Shown: positions 47,496-56,657, counted from the first letter of the stretch. The stretch is DNA of 64,000 bases from Acinetobacter schindleri CIP 107287 (GCF_000368625.1 NZ_KB849576.1:977297-1041296), one strand, 5' to 3'. Program-made: numbers and translations. Notes: generated by a model from the sequence alone, not told the origin.

Positions 47496-48287
47496 TTAGA
47501 TTGATTCTATATACAGACCTTTCATAACTTCCCAAGTTTGATCATTTGCAGGAATAAAATGATCAATTCTTAAAGAATCTTCTGTACTCCCATTTGGTAT
47601 TCCAAATGTTGTGAAGGTTGAAAAAAACTTCAAATCATTTTGTTTAGCTTTAATGTGAATTAAGACCAAGGACGGCATTGATGGCATGAGGTATTTAAAA
47701 TCTTTTGAATAATGATATTTTTTTAAACGTTCAGCTAATGCTAAATTGCTAATCGCCTCCTTCGAAGCTCTATGCCAGATAATACTTTTTACTTCATTTA
47801 CATTTATAATTTGAGCAGTAAATTGATCAGTTTCAAAAACTAGATCCAATAAATTTATGGAGTTAGCCTGTAGTTGTGGAAGCTCCATAAAGTCTAATAG
47901 TGCATCCACACTTTCATTTATTTCTACAATATCCCAGTTCCTATTTAACACAAATGCTGGAGCTGGATTCTGATTGTGTAAAATATGATGAAGTGCCTTA
48001 GCAAGCATATTTTGATCTTGCATCTGAATCACTGGCTTATATCTTGGTGCATATCCTGAGGCTAAAAATATAAGATTGGATTGTTCAATTGGAGCATTCA
48101 GGGCACAAAGAATAATATGCAGTGTATTAGCACTGGGTATAACTTTATCCGTTTCTATACAGCTCAAATAGCGTTGAGATATACCTGTCATCATAGACAA
48201 ATCTAATTGACTTAACTTTTCATTTTTTCGAAGCATACGTAATTGCTGTCCAGCACTTTGATCTAAGGGTAAGACGGTATGCATCAT
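47496..48287 (-). CDS. XRE-family regulator with MmyB-like ligand domain
   Basis: A 263-residue regulator. Residues about 12-70 form an XRE helix-turn-helix (LRMLRKNEKLSQLDLSMMTGISQRYLSCIE), and the rest matches the MmyB-like domain (PAFVLNRNWDIVEINESVDALLDF), which binds fatty-acid-like ligands in relatives. It is divergent from the DsbA-fold gene at 48400. The 112-base spacer has AAGTTCA at 48354 and TGAACTT at 48388, possible half-sites. Confidence 0.88.
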   Translation of the reverse strand: MMHTVLPLDQSAGQQLRMLRKNEKLSQLDLSMMTGISQRYLSCIETDKVIPSANTLHIILCALNAPIEQSNLIFLASGYAPRYKPVIQMQDQNMLAKALHHILHNQNPAPAFVLNRNWDIVEINESVDALLDFMELPQLQANSINLLDLVFETDQFTAQIINVNEVKSIIWHRASKEAISNLALAERLKKYHYSKDFKYLMPSMPSLVLIHIKAKQNDLKFFSTFTTFGIPNGSTEDSLRIDHFIPANDQTWEVMKGLYIESI

Positions 48288-48399
48288 ATTGTTCTCATTA
48301 AAAAATTGATTTTATGACCTTATTGGTTATTGAGTTCAAATTGTCCTTTTTATAAGTTCATTGCATGAATAGCTATTTTTAATGAAATGAACTTTTAAA

Positions 48400-49524
48400 A
48401 TGAATCCAATAATTTCAAAAATTATCACCCAATTGATTACAAATCCGGTATTACAAAATATTCGTTTCAATCTACACGAAGTAAAACGTAATTTAACTTT
48501 TTCTAAAGCGACAATACATTACTTTCATCAACCTGATGATCCATATAGCCAGTTAAGTGCTTCATTAATTGCGCAATTACAACAGCGTTATAAAGTTCAA
48601 ATTCAGACGTATTTACTTGACCAGCCTTCAAAACAAATTAACCCCGATCAAGAACGATTAAATGAATGGGCAAAACGGGATGCGGCTGAGCTGACGAAAA
48701 AATTTAATTTAGCACCTGTGCATCAAGTTTCGGCCCCCAATGGAACCACGCTATTGCATCAATTAGGTCACTATTCAGGTGCAATGTTCTATTTTGAGGG
48801 AGAATGGTATTGGGGAATTGATCGTTTACATTATCTAGAAAGAAGATTAATGAAAATAGGATTATCAAATGATTCTGATTTAGAACCTTTAACCTCGCCA
48901 CCCCCACTCCTTTATAAGGAAATGCCAGAAAAAAGGATAAAGCCTATAATTCACTTTTTCTGTTCTTTACGTAGTCCTTATACTTGGCTTGCCTTGGACC
49001 GTATTTTTCAATTGGCTGAACATTATCAAGCAGAATTGAAACTTCGTTTTGTCCTGCCTATGGTAATGAGAGGATTGCCCGTTCCAATTGAGAAGCGTTT
49101 GTATATTTTATTAGACTCAAAACGAGAAGCTAACCGGTTAAATTTACCCTTTGGTTGTGTAGTTGATCCTGTAGGATTAGCAACGAAGCAAGGTTTAGCC
49201 GTGTTGCATCATGCGATTCAACAGGGAAAAGGTAATGCTTTTTTACATTCCTTTTTAAAAGGTGTTTTTGCAGATGGAGTTGATGCAGCATCAATGAAAG
49301 GACTTCATTTTTTAGCAGATAGAGCTGGTATTTCAGAATCGGAAGTTACTGCATTACTGAATGATGAAAGCTGGAAAATCATAGCTGAAGAAAATCGAAA
49401 AGAATTACTAGATAAAGGTTTATGGGGAGTTCCATCATTTTATGTGGAAGGATACTCCGCCTTATGGGGGCAAGATCGGATTTGGATGCTTGAAAGAGAT
49501 TTAATTCAAAGCCTGTCTATCTGA
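48400..49524 (+). CDS. Duplicated DsbA-fold protein (HCCA isomerase/GST-kappa-like)
   Basis: A 374-residue protein with two alike halves. Each begins with a beta strand and a helix (ATIHYFHQPDDPYSQLSA and PIIHFFCSLRSPYTWLAL) and ends with a similar tail (YFEGEWYWGIDRLHYLERRL and YVEGYSALWGQDRIWMLERD). The second half is closest to 2-hydroxychromene-2-carboxylate isomerase/DsbA-like proteins with SPYTW in the active-site place and a cis-Pro segment GVPSFYVEG. Neither half has a CxxC. Glutathione-dependent isomerase or transferase activity is plausible but unproven. The divergent XRE gene is the likely regulator. Confidence 0.8.
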   Translation: MNPIISKIITQLITNPVLQNIRFNLHEVKRNLTFSKATIHYFHQPDDPYSQLSASLIAQLQQRYKVQIQTYLLDQPSKQINPDQERLNEWAKRDAAELTKKFNLAPVHQVSAPNGTTLLHQLGHYSGAMFYFEGEWYWGIDRLHYLERRLMKIGLSNDSDLEPLTSPPPLLYKEMPEKRIKPIIHFFCSLRSPYTWLALDRIFQLAEHYQAELKLRFVLPMVMRGLPVPIEKRLYILLDSKREANRLNLPFGCVVDPVGLATKQGLAVLHHAIQQGKGNAFLHSFLKGVFADGVDAASMKGLHFLADRAGISESEVTALLNDESWKIIAEENRKELLDKGLWGVPSFYVEGYSALWGQDRIWMLERDLIQSLSI

Positions 49525-49654
49525 ATATTACTAAATGCTTAATTCATTTTTAATGAAAATATTTTGAATATCGATTTCCAAAATTAGGAAAAAATAAACT
49601 TATTCAAGAAATAAATCCCGAATTTAACATAATTTCGATTATACAAAGTCAAAT

Positions 49655-51136
49655 TGTAACTCCAAAATAGAAATGTCCGGTTTCTCCAAAGTAAAAATGT
49701 CCGCTTTTAGAATATGCGCTTTTGCGATTATCGAAGCGGACGGTTTGATATGTTGGTGTCTATGTCGGATAAAGAACTTAAACGATTGTCGGTCTTGCAG
49801 GAAATCTGCGATCAACGCATAACTCAATCCCAGGCTGCTCAGCTACTTCATATCTCAGAACGTCAGATCAGACGCTTACTGCAGAAATACAAAGCTCAAG
49901 GTCCAGCTGCATTAGCCCATGCCGGTCGTGGCCAAACCAGCAATTCCAAACTTCCTGAAGAACTCAGACTCAAGTGCCTCAATATTGTTTCTGACCAACT
50001 CCATGGTTTCGGACCCACTTTAGCGCATGAAAAGCTCACCACCGTACATGGATTCGATCTTTCAGTAGAAACCCTGCGTTCTTGGATGATTGCAGCCGAC
50101 TTGTGGATTCCTCGCGCCAAGCGCCTGAAACGCCCATATCAGCCTCGATATAACCGGGATTGCTATGGTGAACTGATCCAGATTGATGGCTCTCACCATG
50201 ACTGGTTCGAAGGGCGTGCTGCTAAATGCTGTCTGCTGGTGTTTATTGATGATGCCACAGGCAAATTACAGCATTTACGCTTCTGTGAGTCAGAATCAAC
50301 CTTTGACTATATGATTTCGACACGTTTGTATGTTGAACAGCACGGTAAGCCCTTAGCGTTTTACAGCGACAAACATTCAGTCTTTAGGGTAAATCAAAGC
50401 AGCAAGAAAGACACCAAGATTACCCAATTTGGGCGAGTACTCAGTACGCTCAATATCGATATCATCTTCGCCAATTCACCACAGGCCAAAGGACGTGTAG
50501 AACGAGCCAATAGAACGCTTCAGGATCGTCTGATTAAGGAGATGCGCTTAGAAGCTATCAGTTCGATTGCAGATGCCAATGCCTGGCTGCCCTGCTTTAT
50601 TGAGCAATTTAATCGTAAATTTGCCAAGATGGCCTTTAATCCTAAGGATCTCCACCGGACTGTCACTGAAACAGCTGAAGAATTAGATGATATTTTTACT
50701 TGGCGTGAACCCCGCAGAGTCACCAATAGCCTGACCATTACTTATGATAAATGTGTATATATTCTGGATAATATCCAAGAAAATCAGAAGCTGATCGGTA
50801 AATATCTTGAGTTTCTAGAATATCCGGATGGTACTGTAGCGATCATGCATGAAGGACGGAAGATCAATTACAGCATCTTCGATAAATTAAGTCAGCTTAA
50901 CCAGCGAGAGATTGTTGAGAATAAACGTTTAAGTTCTGTATTGCTGCATATTCAACAACAGCATGAAGAACTGGAACAGCAAAACAAACGTAATCGTTCT
51001 CAAAAGATGCCAAGCAGACGTGCACAGAAAACAGCAATTCAACAACGAAATCTGAATCCTGTGCTTGACTTGGAAATGTCCATATAGGACATTTCTATTT
51101 GGTTATTAGGTAGGACATTTCTAATTGGGAATAACA
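49655..51136 (+). mobile_element. Complete insertion sequence, ISNCY-type, with 5-bp target duplication
   Basis: The 1,482-bp element starts TGTAACTCC and ends GGGAATAACA; the ends match as imperfect inverted repeats (TGTAACTCCAAAATAGAAATG against TGTTATTCCCAATTAGAAATG). Each end carries a second inner copy of the AAATGTCC motif: left at about 49685-49702, right at 51087-51102. The pentamer CAAAT flanks the element on both sides (49650-49654 and 51137-51141), a target duplication. One transposase gene fills it. No gene in the flanks is visibly split. Confidence 0.87.
49714..51087 (+). CDS. Transposase of the ISNCY-type element (DDE)
   Basis: A 457-residue transposase. N-terminal helix-turn-helix ITQSQAAQLLHISERQIRRLLQKYK, then an rve-type DDE core: Asp in LIQIDGSHHDWFEG, Asp in FYSDKHSVFR, Glu in KGRVERANRTLQDRLIKE. 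The C-terminal end is basic and Gln-rich. Alternative in-frame starts at 49750 and 49762 exist; MSDKELKRLSVLQEI is the point where the conserved part begins. The gene looks intact. Confidence 0.88.
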   Translation: MRFCDYRSGRFDMLVSMSDKELKRLSVLQEICDQRITQSQAAQLLHISERQIRRLLQKYKAQGPAALAHAGRGQTSNSKLPEELRLKCLNIVSDQLHGFGPTLAHEKLTTVHGFDLSVETLRSWMIAADLWIPRAKRLKRPYQPRYNRDCYGELIQIDGSHHDWFEGRAAKCCLLVFIDDATGKLQHLRFCESESTFDYMISTRLYVEQHGKPLAFYSDKHSVFRVNQSSKKDTKITQFGRVLSTLNIDIIFANSPQAKGRVERANRTLQDRLIKEMRLEAISSIADANAWLPCFIEQFNRKFAKMAFNPKDLHRTVTETAEELDDIFTWREPRRVTNSLTITYDKCVYILDNIQENQKLIGKYLEFLEYPDGTVAIMHEGRKINYSIFDKLSQLNQREIVENKRLSSVLLHIQQQHEELEQQNKRNRSQKMPSRRAQKTAIQQRNLNPVLDLEMSI

Positions 51137-51162
51137 CAAATAAGAAATAGTTAAATATATTT

Positions 51163-51504
51163 TTAACGATGATTTCTTTTAAAGACCAGGTCACATTTAC
51201 CCGGTATCTGTTCACCATTTACATTCATGACAAGAGTCGAACCACGTGCTTTGCTCTTACATGCATTTTGCACAGCGGGAGCGCGTATTGCTTCATAGTC
51301 CAAGGCATTTACTTGAGCAGGTTTAAAGCCGATCTGACATGAGCCTTTTATGGTATGACCCTCAATTTTAACCGTAAGCTTTACATGAGGTCCTTTTCCC
51401 TCACACAATCGGGTCGTATCCGGATTTTTTCCTTCATCAGATGCTGCTTGAGCATATGGCATTGCTGTCAATACCAGAATAATTATAAAAGCTAATTTTT
51501 TCAT
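51163..51504 (-). CDS. Small secreted cysteine-containing protein
   Basis: A 113-residue protein with a signal peptide MKKLAFIIILVLTAMPYAQA and likely cleavage after AQA. The mature part is basic with four cysteines, which could form two disulfides, and the repeated pattern KGSCQIGFK / PGKCDLVFK. I do not recognise the family. The start at ATG 51504 is chosen because it gives a clean signal peptide; the frame opens 11 codons earlier. Confidence 0.72.
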   Translation of the reverse strand: MKKLAFIIILVLTAMPYAQAASDEGKNPDTTRLCEGKGPHVKLTVKIEGHTIKGSCQIGFKPAQVNALDYEAIRAPAVQNACKSKARGSTLVMNVNGEQIPGKCDLVFKRNHR

Positions 51505-51641
51505 TTGGTTATAAGCCCATATACATATATTCACCAACCCTTAGCTATGCTAAACCATAATGTATAATCATATTTATAAAAAATAATTTCCAGACATTAT
51601 TTTCTTAATTTTTAAAGTCAAAATGTTTCAATTCCAAAAAT

Positions 51642-51666
51642 AAAAAAGCCCCGTTAGGAGCTTTTT
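51642..51666 (-). terminator. Terminator of the SDR-phosphatase-kinase-ACAD operon
   Basis: Minus strand: AAAAAGCTCC-TAAC-GGGGCTTTTTT followed by A, 18 bases after the SDR stop. Confidence 0.88.
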
Positions 51667-51683
51667 GATCATCCAAACAAGAA

Positions 51684-52427
51684 TTATCCTAGTTTATTCA
51701 CCAGTTTTAGTGGTAATACTTTCATAGCCAAGCCCAACGGTAACCAAGGCCATTTCGGTACATACGCTTTAACCGGTGCTTTTTCAATTTCAGCAGCCAA
51801 TAAACGCGAACCCGTTTTTTCGTCTACCTCAAATGGCAGTTTTTTCGCACCTTCATTAATTTCAGTACGAATATAACCCGGGAAAATCGTCGTCACTTTA
51901 ATAGGTGTATCAATCAGCTCTGCACGAATTCCTTCTGCCAGATGCGCGACTCCTGCCTTACTAGCCCCGTAGGCGGTCAGGTGTTTTGGCATACCACGCA
52001 TTGCGCTCATGGATGAAATCATGACCAAATGACCTGAGTTTTGCGCACGAAAAATCTCGACTGCAGCTTCACACTGGGCTAAGGCAGAAATAAAATTGGT
52101 TTCCACCGTAGCTTTGTTAATAGCAAAGTTGCCTTTTCCAATACGACGACCTTCACCAACGCCAGCATTCACGATAATTCGGTCAATGCTACTAAACTCT
52201 TCCTTAAAGGCACGGAATACTTCAAAGACCTGATCATAGTTGGTCACATCCAGGGTTTTGGCAATCACTTTGATCCCGTACTGGTTTTCCAGTTCCTGCT
52301 TTAAATCTTCCAGACGTTCCATACGACGCGCACAGATTGCCAGGTTATAACCTTTTTGTGCAAATTCACGTGCCATACCTGCACCAATTCCGGAACTTGC
52401 CCCGGTAATTAGAATTGTTTTAGCCAT
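51684..52427 (-). CDS. Short-chain dehydrogenase/reductase
   Basis: A 247-residue classical SDR. Cofactor motif TGASSGIGAGMA at 8-19, NAG in VNAGVGEG, catalytic Ser in MISSMSAMRG and Tyr-x-x-x-Lys in TAYGASKAG. Arg34/Arg35 after ICA suggests NADP preference. It is the last gene of the operon starting with the acyl-CoA dehydrogenase at 55572. In that context it may oxidise or reduce a hydroxy/keto acyl compound. Confidence 0.9.
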   Translation of the reverse strand: MAKTILITGASSGIGAGMAREFAQKGYNLAICARRMERLEDLKQELENQYGIKVIAKTLDVTNYDQVFEVFRAFKEEFSSIDRIIVNAGVGEGRRIGKGNFAINKATVETNFISALAQCEAAVEIFRAQNSGHLVMISSMSAMRGMPKHLTAYGASKAGVAHLAEGIRAELIDTPIKVTTIFPGYIRTEINEGAKKLPFEVDEKTGSRLLAAEIEKAPVKAYVPKWPWLPLGLAMKVLPLKLVNKLG

Positions 52428-52463
52428 TTTTTATTCCTTTAAAATCATTTTGTTCCAGATCTT

Positions 52464-53162
52464 TTAGATCCAGGTGAGTAATTCTGGTTGATTTGCCTTA
52501 ATAAAATGATGTTCATTCAGACTAAGTAACTGCGGTTCATTACCCACCAAACGCAAAGTCGTCATGCTGGTATTGGCAATGGCCCAGTTTAAGGCAAAAG
52601 TTTTGCTCGGACTCAAGCCTAGAATTTTCCCTGCTGCCACAGAGATAACGCCACCCGAAGTAAACACTACAGCATAGCGCGGTCTTTTCTCAGCCAGTTC
52701 ATTGCATAGATCTTGCAATGCAGATTCAACACGGTTTTTAAAGTCTGGCCAAGATTCTTCATATTCATGGTGATAATCTCCCCCCGTCCAGCGTTCAATT
52801 GCCCCTTCAAAGATTTTGCTTAAATACGCTCGAGGATTGGCATGTTGTGCCACATCTTCTTTTAATAATTCCGGCTGATTAAATCGCGGCTCATACCTGG
52901 CAAAGACTTGGGTATGATTAAACTCATTCCAGGCAGGATTGGTAATCAATTCACTTTCAGGAAAACATTCATCCAGGCAAAGTTGCGCCGTTTGCTGATG
53001 ACGTTGCATTGATCCCGCAATCACCACAGGTGCTTCTTTAAGAATAGAGTCGAAATAACGTCCAAGTAACTTGGCTTGCAGTTCACCGTTGGGAGAAAGC
53101 TGATCATAGCTTTCTGCTCCAAATGATGCCTGGCCATGTCGAATCAGGTAAATGGTGGTCAT
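52464..53162 (-). CDS. Histidine phosphatase-family protein
   Basis: A 232-residue member of the phosphoglycerate-mutase-like superfamily. The catalytic RHG motif is YLIRHGQASFG at residues 6-16; a second basic segment is AGSMQRHQQTAQLC, and the late histidine is in VFTSGGVISV where the usual GH is replaced by SGG, so activity may be altered. Its start overlaps the kinase gene end by four bases (ATGA), implying coupling. Confidence 0.88.
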   Translation of the reverse strand: MTTIYLIRHGQASFGAESYDQLSPNGELQAKLLGRYFDSILKEAPVVIAGSMQRHQQTAQLCLDECFPESELITNPAWNEFNHTQVFARYEPRFNQPELLKEDVAQHANPRAYLSKIFEGAIERWTGGDYHHEYEESWPDFKNRVESALQDLCNELAEKRPRYAVVFTSGGVISVAAGKILGLSPSKTFALNWAIANTSMTTLRLVGNEPQLLSLNEHHFIKANQPELLTWI

Positions 53163-54280
53163 TTTGGCATTAACTCTTTAAATTTATTCATATACTTCTG
53201 GGCAAGATCATTGGCTTCGATCTTTTGTTTGCCAATCAGCTTTAAGGCACGGATATGCAATGCATGAATCACCACCCAAAAATCTTTAAACGCCGGGTTA
53301 TTGGTTTGTTTATGGTAGTAACGATAATAAATCTGCTGGGCAATTACCGCTAAACGGAAAATGCCAAATACTTCATAGAAGGTCCAATTCTCTGGCTGTA
53401 ATCCAGTTTTTTCCAAGTAGTAATCCACAACCTCCTTACGGGTAAACATCCCTTTTAGATTGGTCGGCTGACGGCGGGTTGCCTTGAAAATTGCATTGTC
53501 AGTCTCTTCCACCCAATAGGCTAAGGCAGAACCCAGGTCCATCAGTGGATCGCCTAGAGTCGCCATTTCCCAGTCCAGTACCCCAATCACCTGTGTTGGA
53601 TTGTCAGGATCCAGAATAACATTATCAAAACGCCAGTCATTGTGAATCACACAGGTTTTAGAATCGGCAGGAATATTATCTTTTAGCCAGTTACGTACAT
53701 ATTTAAATGAAGGTACGTTAATCGTTTTAGCTTTGTCATAACGGCTATCCCAACCTTCTACCTGACGTCGGCAGTAACCCTCACCTTTGCCTAACTTTTC
53801 CAGTTCAGTACCATGATAAGGAACCTGATGCAACTCGATCAGTTTATCAATGACATTGACACAGAGTTCGCGTACCTGAGCTTCATTGAAGTCCAGCTCT
53901 TTGGGCAAGTTCGCTCGTGGAATAATGCCTTCAATGCGTTTCATCACATAGAAATCACAGCCAATCACTGATTCATCCTGACATAGCAACAACATTTCCG
54001 GAACAACTGGATAGTGATCAGCCAGTGCCCGTTGTACATGATATTCACGCGCCATGTCATGTGCAGATTTGGCCTTGGTGCCTTTAGGTGGACGACGCAG
54101 AATTAAATCGGCATTGCTATATTTCAGGCGATAAGTCCAGTTCGACGCACCACCAGAATATTGGGTGACTTCAACTGGACCCTCAATATTTTCACCGTGT
54201 TCAATCAGCCAGTTTCCTATAGCGCGGACATCCAGTTCTTCACCCTCACGAACTTTTCCACCGACATCAATGACTGCCAT
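53159..54280 (-). CDS. APH-like phosphotransferase (ACAD10/11- or LvaA-type kinase)
   Basis: A 373-residue kinase of the aminoglycoside-phosphotransferase fold. The catalytic loop is VIHNDWRFDNVILD and the metal-binding segment is VIGVLDWEMATLGDPLMDLGSALAYW. The same pattern is found in the kinase half of mammalian ACAD10/11 and in bacterial LvaA, which phosphorylate 4-hydroxyacyl-CoA so that a neighbouring acyl-CoA dehydrogenase can eliminate phosphate. The acyl-CoA dehydrogenase is the next gene upstream. A role in antibiotic resistance is unlikely. Confidence 0.87.
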   Translation of the reverse strand: MAVIDVGGKVREGEELDVRAIGNWLIEHGENIEGPVEVTQYSGGASNWTYRLKYSNADLILRRPPKGTKAKSAHDMAREYHVQRALADHYPVVPEMLLLCQDESVIGCDFYVMKRIEGIIPRANLPKELDFNEAQVRELCVNVIDKLIELHQVPYHGTELEKLGKGEGYCRRQVEGWDSRYDKAKTINVPSFKYVRNWLKDNIPADSKTCVIHNDWRFDNVILDPDNPTQVIGVLDWEMATLGDPLMDLGSALAYWVEETDNAIFKATRRQPTNLKGMFTRKEVVDYYLEKTGLQPENWTFYEVFGIFRLAVIAQQIYYRYYHKQTNNPAFKDFWVVIHALHIRALKLIGKQKIEANDLAQKYMNKFKELMPK

Positions 54281-54330
54281 AATATTTCCTTAAAATCTTT
54301 TTACTATCTAAATATCTTTAAACTTAAGAC

Positions 54331-55572
54331 TTATTTTTTACGACGCGTACTATAACCACGTTTTGCCAACTCTAATTTTGCAATCATGCCCTTATGTACT
54401 TCATCCGGGCCATCTGCCAAACGTAGTGCACGTGCCTGGGCAAAGAATCCGGTCAATGGTGTATCACGTGAAACACCAGCGCCACCATGAATCTGGATTG
54501 CCATATCCACGACTTTTTCCAGCACACTTGGTGCCACGACTTTAATGGCCGAGATTTCTGTCAAAGCCGCCATGTTCCCTAAAGTATCCATTTTATAGGC
54601 AGCATACAAGGTTAATAAGCGCGCCTGATCAATTGCAACCCGTGCTTCTGCGACCCGTTCCAAATTGCCACCCAGTTTCAAAATCTCTTTACCAAACGCC
54701 GTGCGGCTCATGCCACGATCAATCATCAGTTCCAGAGATTTTTCTGCTGCACCAATACAACGCATGCAGTGATGAATACGACCTGGGCCTAAACGACCTT
54801 GGGCAATTTCAAAGCCCTGACCAGCGCCCCCAATAAAATTGCATACTGGTACCCGCACATTATCAAAACTAACTTCGCCGTGGCCATGTGGAGCATCATA
54901 ATCACCAAAGACGGGCAACATACGCTCGATTTTCACGCCCGCAGTATCGACTGGAACTAAAACCATGGAATGCTGATGATGACGGTCTTTAGTTTCATCG
55001 GGAGTATGTGCCATAAAGATAATGATTTTGGCATTTGGATCACCCAGACCAGATGACCACCATTTACGGCCATTTAATACAATTTCATCACCTTCAATGA
55101 CCGCCGTTGCCTGCATATTGGTGGCATCACTGGAGGCCACTGCGGGTTCAGTCATACAGAATACCGAGCGGATTTTTCCCTCTAATAACGGCATGAGCCA
55201 TTGCTGTTTTTGTTGTTCAGATCCATAACGCCATAATACTTCCATATTGCCGCTATCTGGAGCATTACAGTTAAATACCGTTGGTGCAATCAGACTACGT
55301 CCAGACAGTTCAGCAATATGCGCATATTCATTGACCGACAATGCTTGACCCAATTCAGCACATGGCAGGAACATATTCCATAACCCTGCTGCTTTGGCTT
55401 TGGCTTTTAAATTTTCCAGTTCAGCCGGCCATTGCCATTTGGTCCAGTCACCGCCCTGATTCAGCTCATGCACCTGATGCCAGAAATCTGCCTCAATTGG
55501 CTCGATCTCATCTCTAATAAATTTTCTGGTGCGTTCAACGTAGTCCTGTGCACGTGCTGATAGCTCAAACAT
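54331..55572 (-). CDS. Acyl-CoA dehydrogenase (ACAD10/11- or LvaC-like)
   Basis: A 413-residue flavoprotein. FAD/substrate segments FCMTEPAVASSDATNMQ and ARLTLYAAYK-like helices are present (RVAIDQARLLTLYAAYKMD), the C-terminal signature is QIHGGAGVSRDTPLTGFFAQARALRLADGPDEVHKG. LADGPDEVH near the end is typical of the ACAD10/11 group. It is the first gene of a four-gene minus-strand operon (ACAD, kinase, phosphatase, SDR) and is divergent from the LysR gene at 55664. Confidence 0.9.
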   Translation of the reverse strand: MFELSARAQDYVERTRKFIRDEIEPIEADFWHQVHELNQGGDWTKWQWPAELENLKAKAKAAGLWNMFLPCAELGQALSVNEYAHIAELSGRSLIAPTVFNCNAPDSGNMEVLWRYGSEQQKQQWLMPLLEGKIRSVFCMTEPAVASSDATNMQATAVIEGDEIVLNGRKWWSSGLGDPNAKIIIFMAHTPDETKDRHHQHSMVLVPVDTAGVKIERMLPVFGDYDAPHGHGEVSFDNVRVPVCNFIGGAGQGFEIAQGRLGPGRIHHCMRCIGAAEKSLELMIDRGMSRTAFGKEILKLGGNLERVAEARVAIDQARLLTLYAAYKMDTLGNMAALTEISAIKVVAPSVLEKVVDMAIQIHGGAGVSRDTPLTGFFAQARALRLADGPDEVHKGMIAKLELAKRGYSTRRKK

Positions 55573-55663
55573 GGCAACTTTCCTCTGGATATGATTATTC
55601 TGCTTTACAAGACCTTAACCTAAAACCTATTATGAATAAAATGATTTTATTCCATAGTTTAAT

Positions 55664-56581
55664 ATGCAACAGATTCATAATGAAAACAGTATCGATCTTC
55701 GCAGTTTCCATCGGATCGATATCAATTTATATCCACTTTTTGTTGCTGTCTTTGAACAGAAAAGTATTTCCCGGGCTGCACAAATCCTGTCAATTACCCA
55801 GTCTGCTGCCAGTCATGCCTTACAACGTTTAAGGCAGCATCTGCAGGATGATTTGTTTGTACGGACTGGCAGTAAAATGCAGCCAACGCCGTTTGCGGAA
55901 CAGATTTATTCAGAAATTAAACATGCTCTCATCACCATCCAGAATATTTCCATCCAGAACCAACAATTTGAGCCCACCTTGGTACAAAATCTAAAGATTG
56001 CTGTACATGATGAAATTGAACCGATGATCTTGCCAAAACTGGTCGCACATTTTCAGCGTTTTAATCTGGATATTCAGTTTGTCAGTATTAAACTGGACCG
56101 AAAGAATATTGTTTCTGATTTAGCAACCCAGCAAGTTGATTTTGTGATCGATCTGGAACAGCCTTTGGGCGACAAAATCCAGTTTGAATTACTGGATCAG
56201 GATGAGTTTGTCGTCTGTACTCAACAGCAACAAGTCACGGAAAAAAGTTATCTCGCCTCCCCACATATTGGTGTGTCTTCGCGCCGGACCGGTGTATTGG
56301 TTGAAGATCTGTATTTAAGCCGTAATCACCTATCTCGGCAAATTTTCCTGCGTTGTCAGCATTACTCGACGGCGTTACAGATTTTGCAGCAGCATCCCTC
56401 AGCGATGCTCACCATTCCCCGAAATGTTTTAAATCATTTGCATATTGATAAAAGCCTGAAAATTTTTGAAGTCCCTGTAAAACTGCAAAAAATTAATATG
56501 GGGATGTATTGGTATAAGGATTTACAAAAGAATAAGAGACATCAATTTTTACGGAGTGAGATTAATAAAATTTTTGCTTAG
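55664..56581 (+). CDS. LysR-family regulator
   Basis: A 305-residue regulator with the LysR winged helix at about 20-80 (YPLFVAVFEQKSISRAAQILSITQSAASHALQRLRQHLQDDLFVR) and an effector domain of the periplasmic-binding fold. It faces the acyl-CoA dehydrogenase operon across 91 bases, the usual place for a LysR activator of that operon. The stop codon lies inside the first unit of a tandem repeat, which suggests that the gene's end was altered by repeat expansion. Confidence 0.9.
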   Translation: MQQIHNENSIDLRSFHRIDINLYPLFVAVFEQKSISRAAQILSITQSAASHALQRLRQHLQDDLFVRTGSKMQPTPFAEQIYSEIKHALITIQNISIQNQQFEPTLVQNLKIAVHDEIEPMILPKLVAHFQRFNLDIQFVSIKLDRKNIVSDLATQQVDFVIDLEQPLGDKIQFELLDQDEFVVCTQQQQVTEKSYLASPHIGVSSRRTGVLVEDLYLSRNHLSRQIFLRCQHYSTALQILQQHPSAMLTIPRNVLNHLHIDKSLKIFEVPVKLQKINMGMYWYKDLQKNKRHQFLRSEINKIFA

Positions 56582-56657
56582 GCTATTTTTATAAGTGAAT
56601 TTTAAAAATGCTTAGGCTATTTTTATAAGTGAATTTTAAAAATGCTTAGGCTATTTA
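56575..56657. repeat. 34-bp tandem repeat starting inside the LysR stop codon
   Basis: A unit beginning TGCTTAGGCTATTTTTATAA occurs at 56575-56608 and 56609-56642, identically, and a third partial copy at 56643-56657; another 15-base piece recurs at 56709-56723. The TAG of the LysR gene is in the first unit. There are no spacers, so it is not CRISPR. Confidence 0.9.

Noticed and set aside
53159..54280. Aminoglycoside resistance kinase
   Set aside because: The catalytic loop and LDWEMATLGDP segment, and the acyl-CoA dehydrogenase neighbour, point to the ACAD10/11-type kinases.
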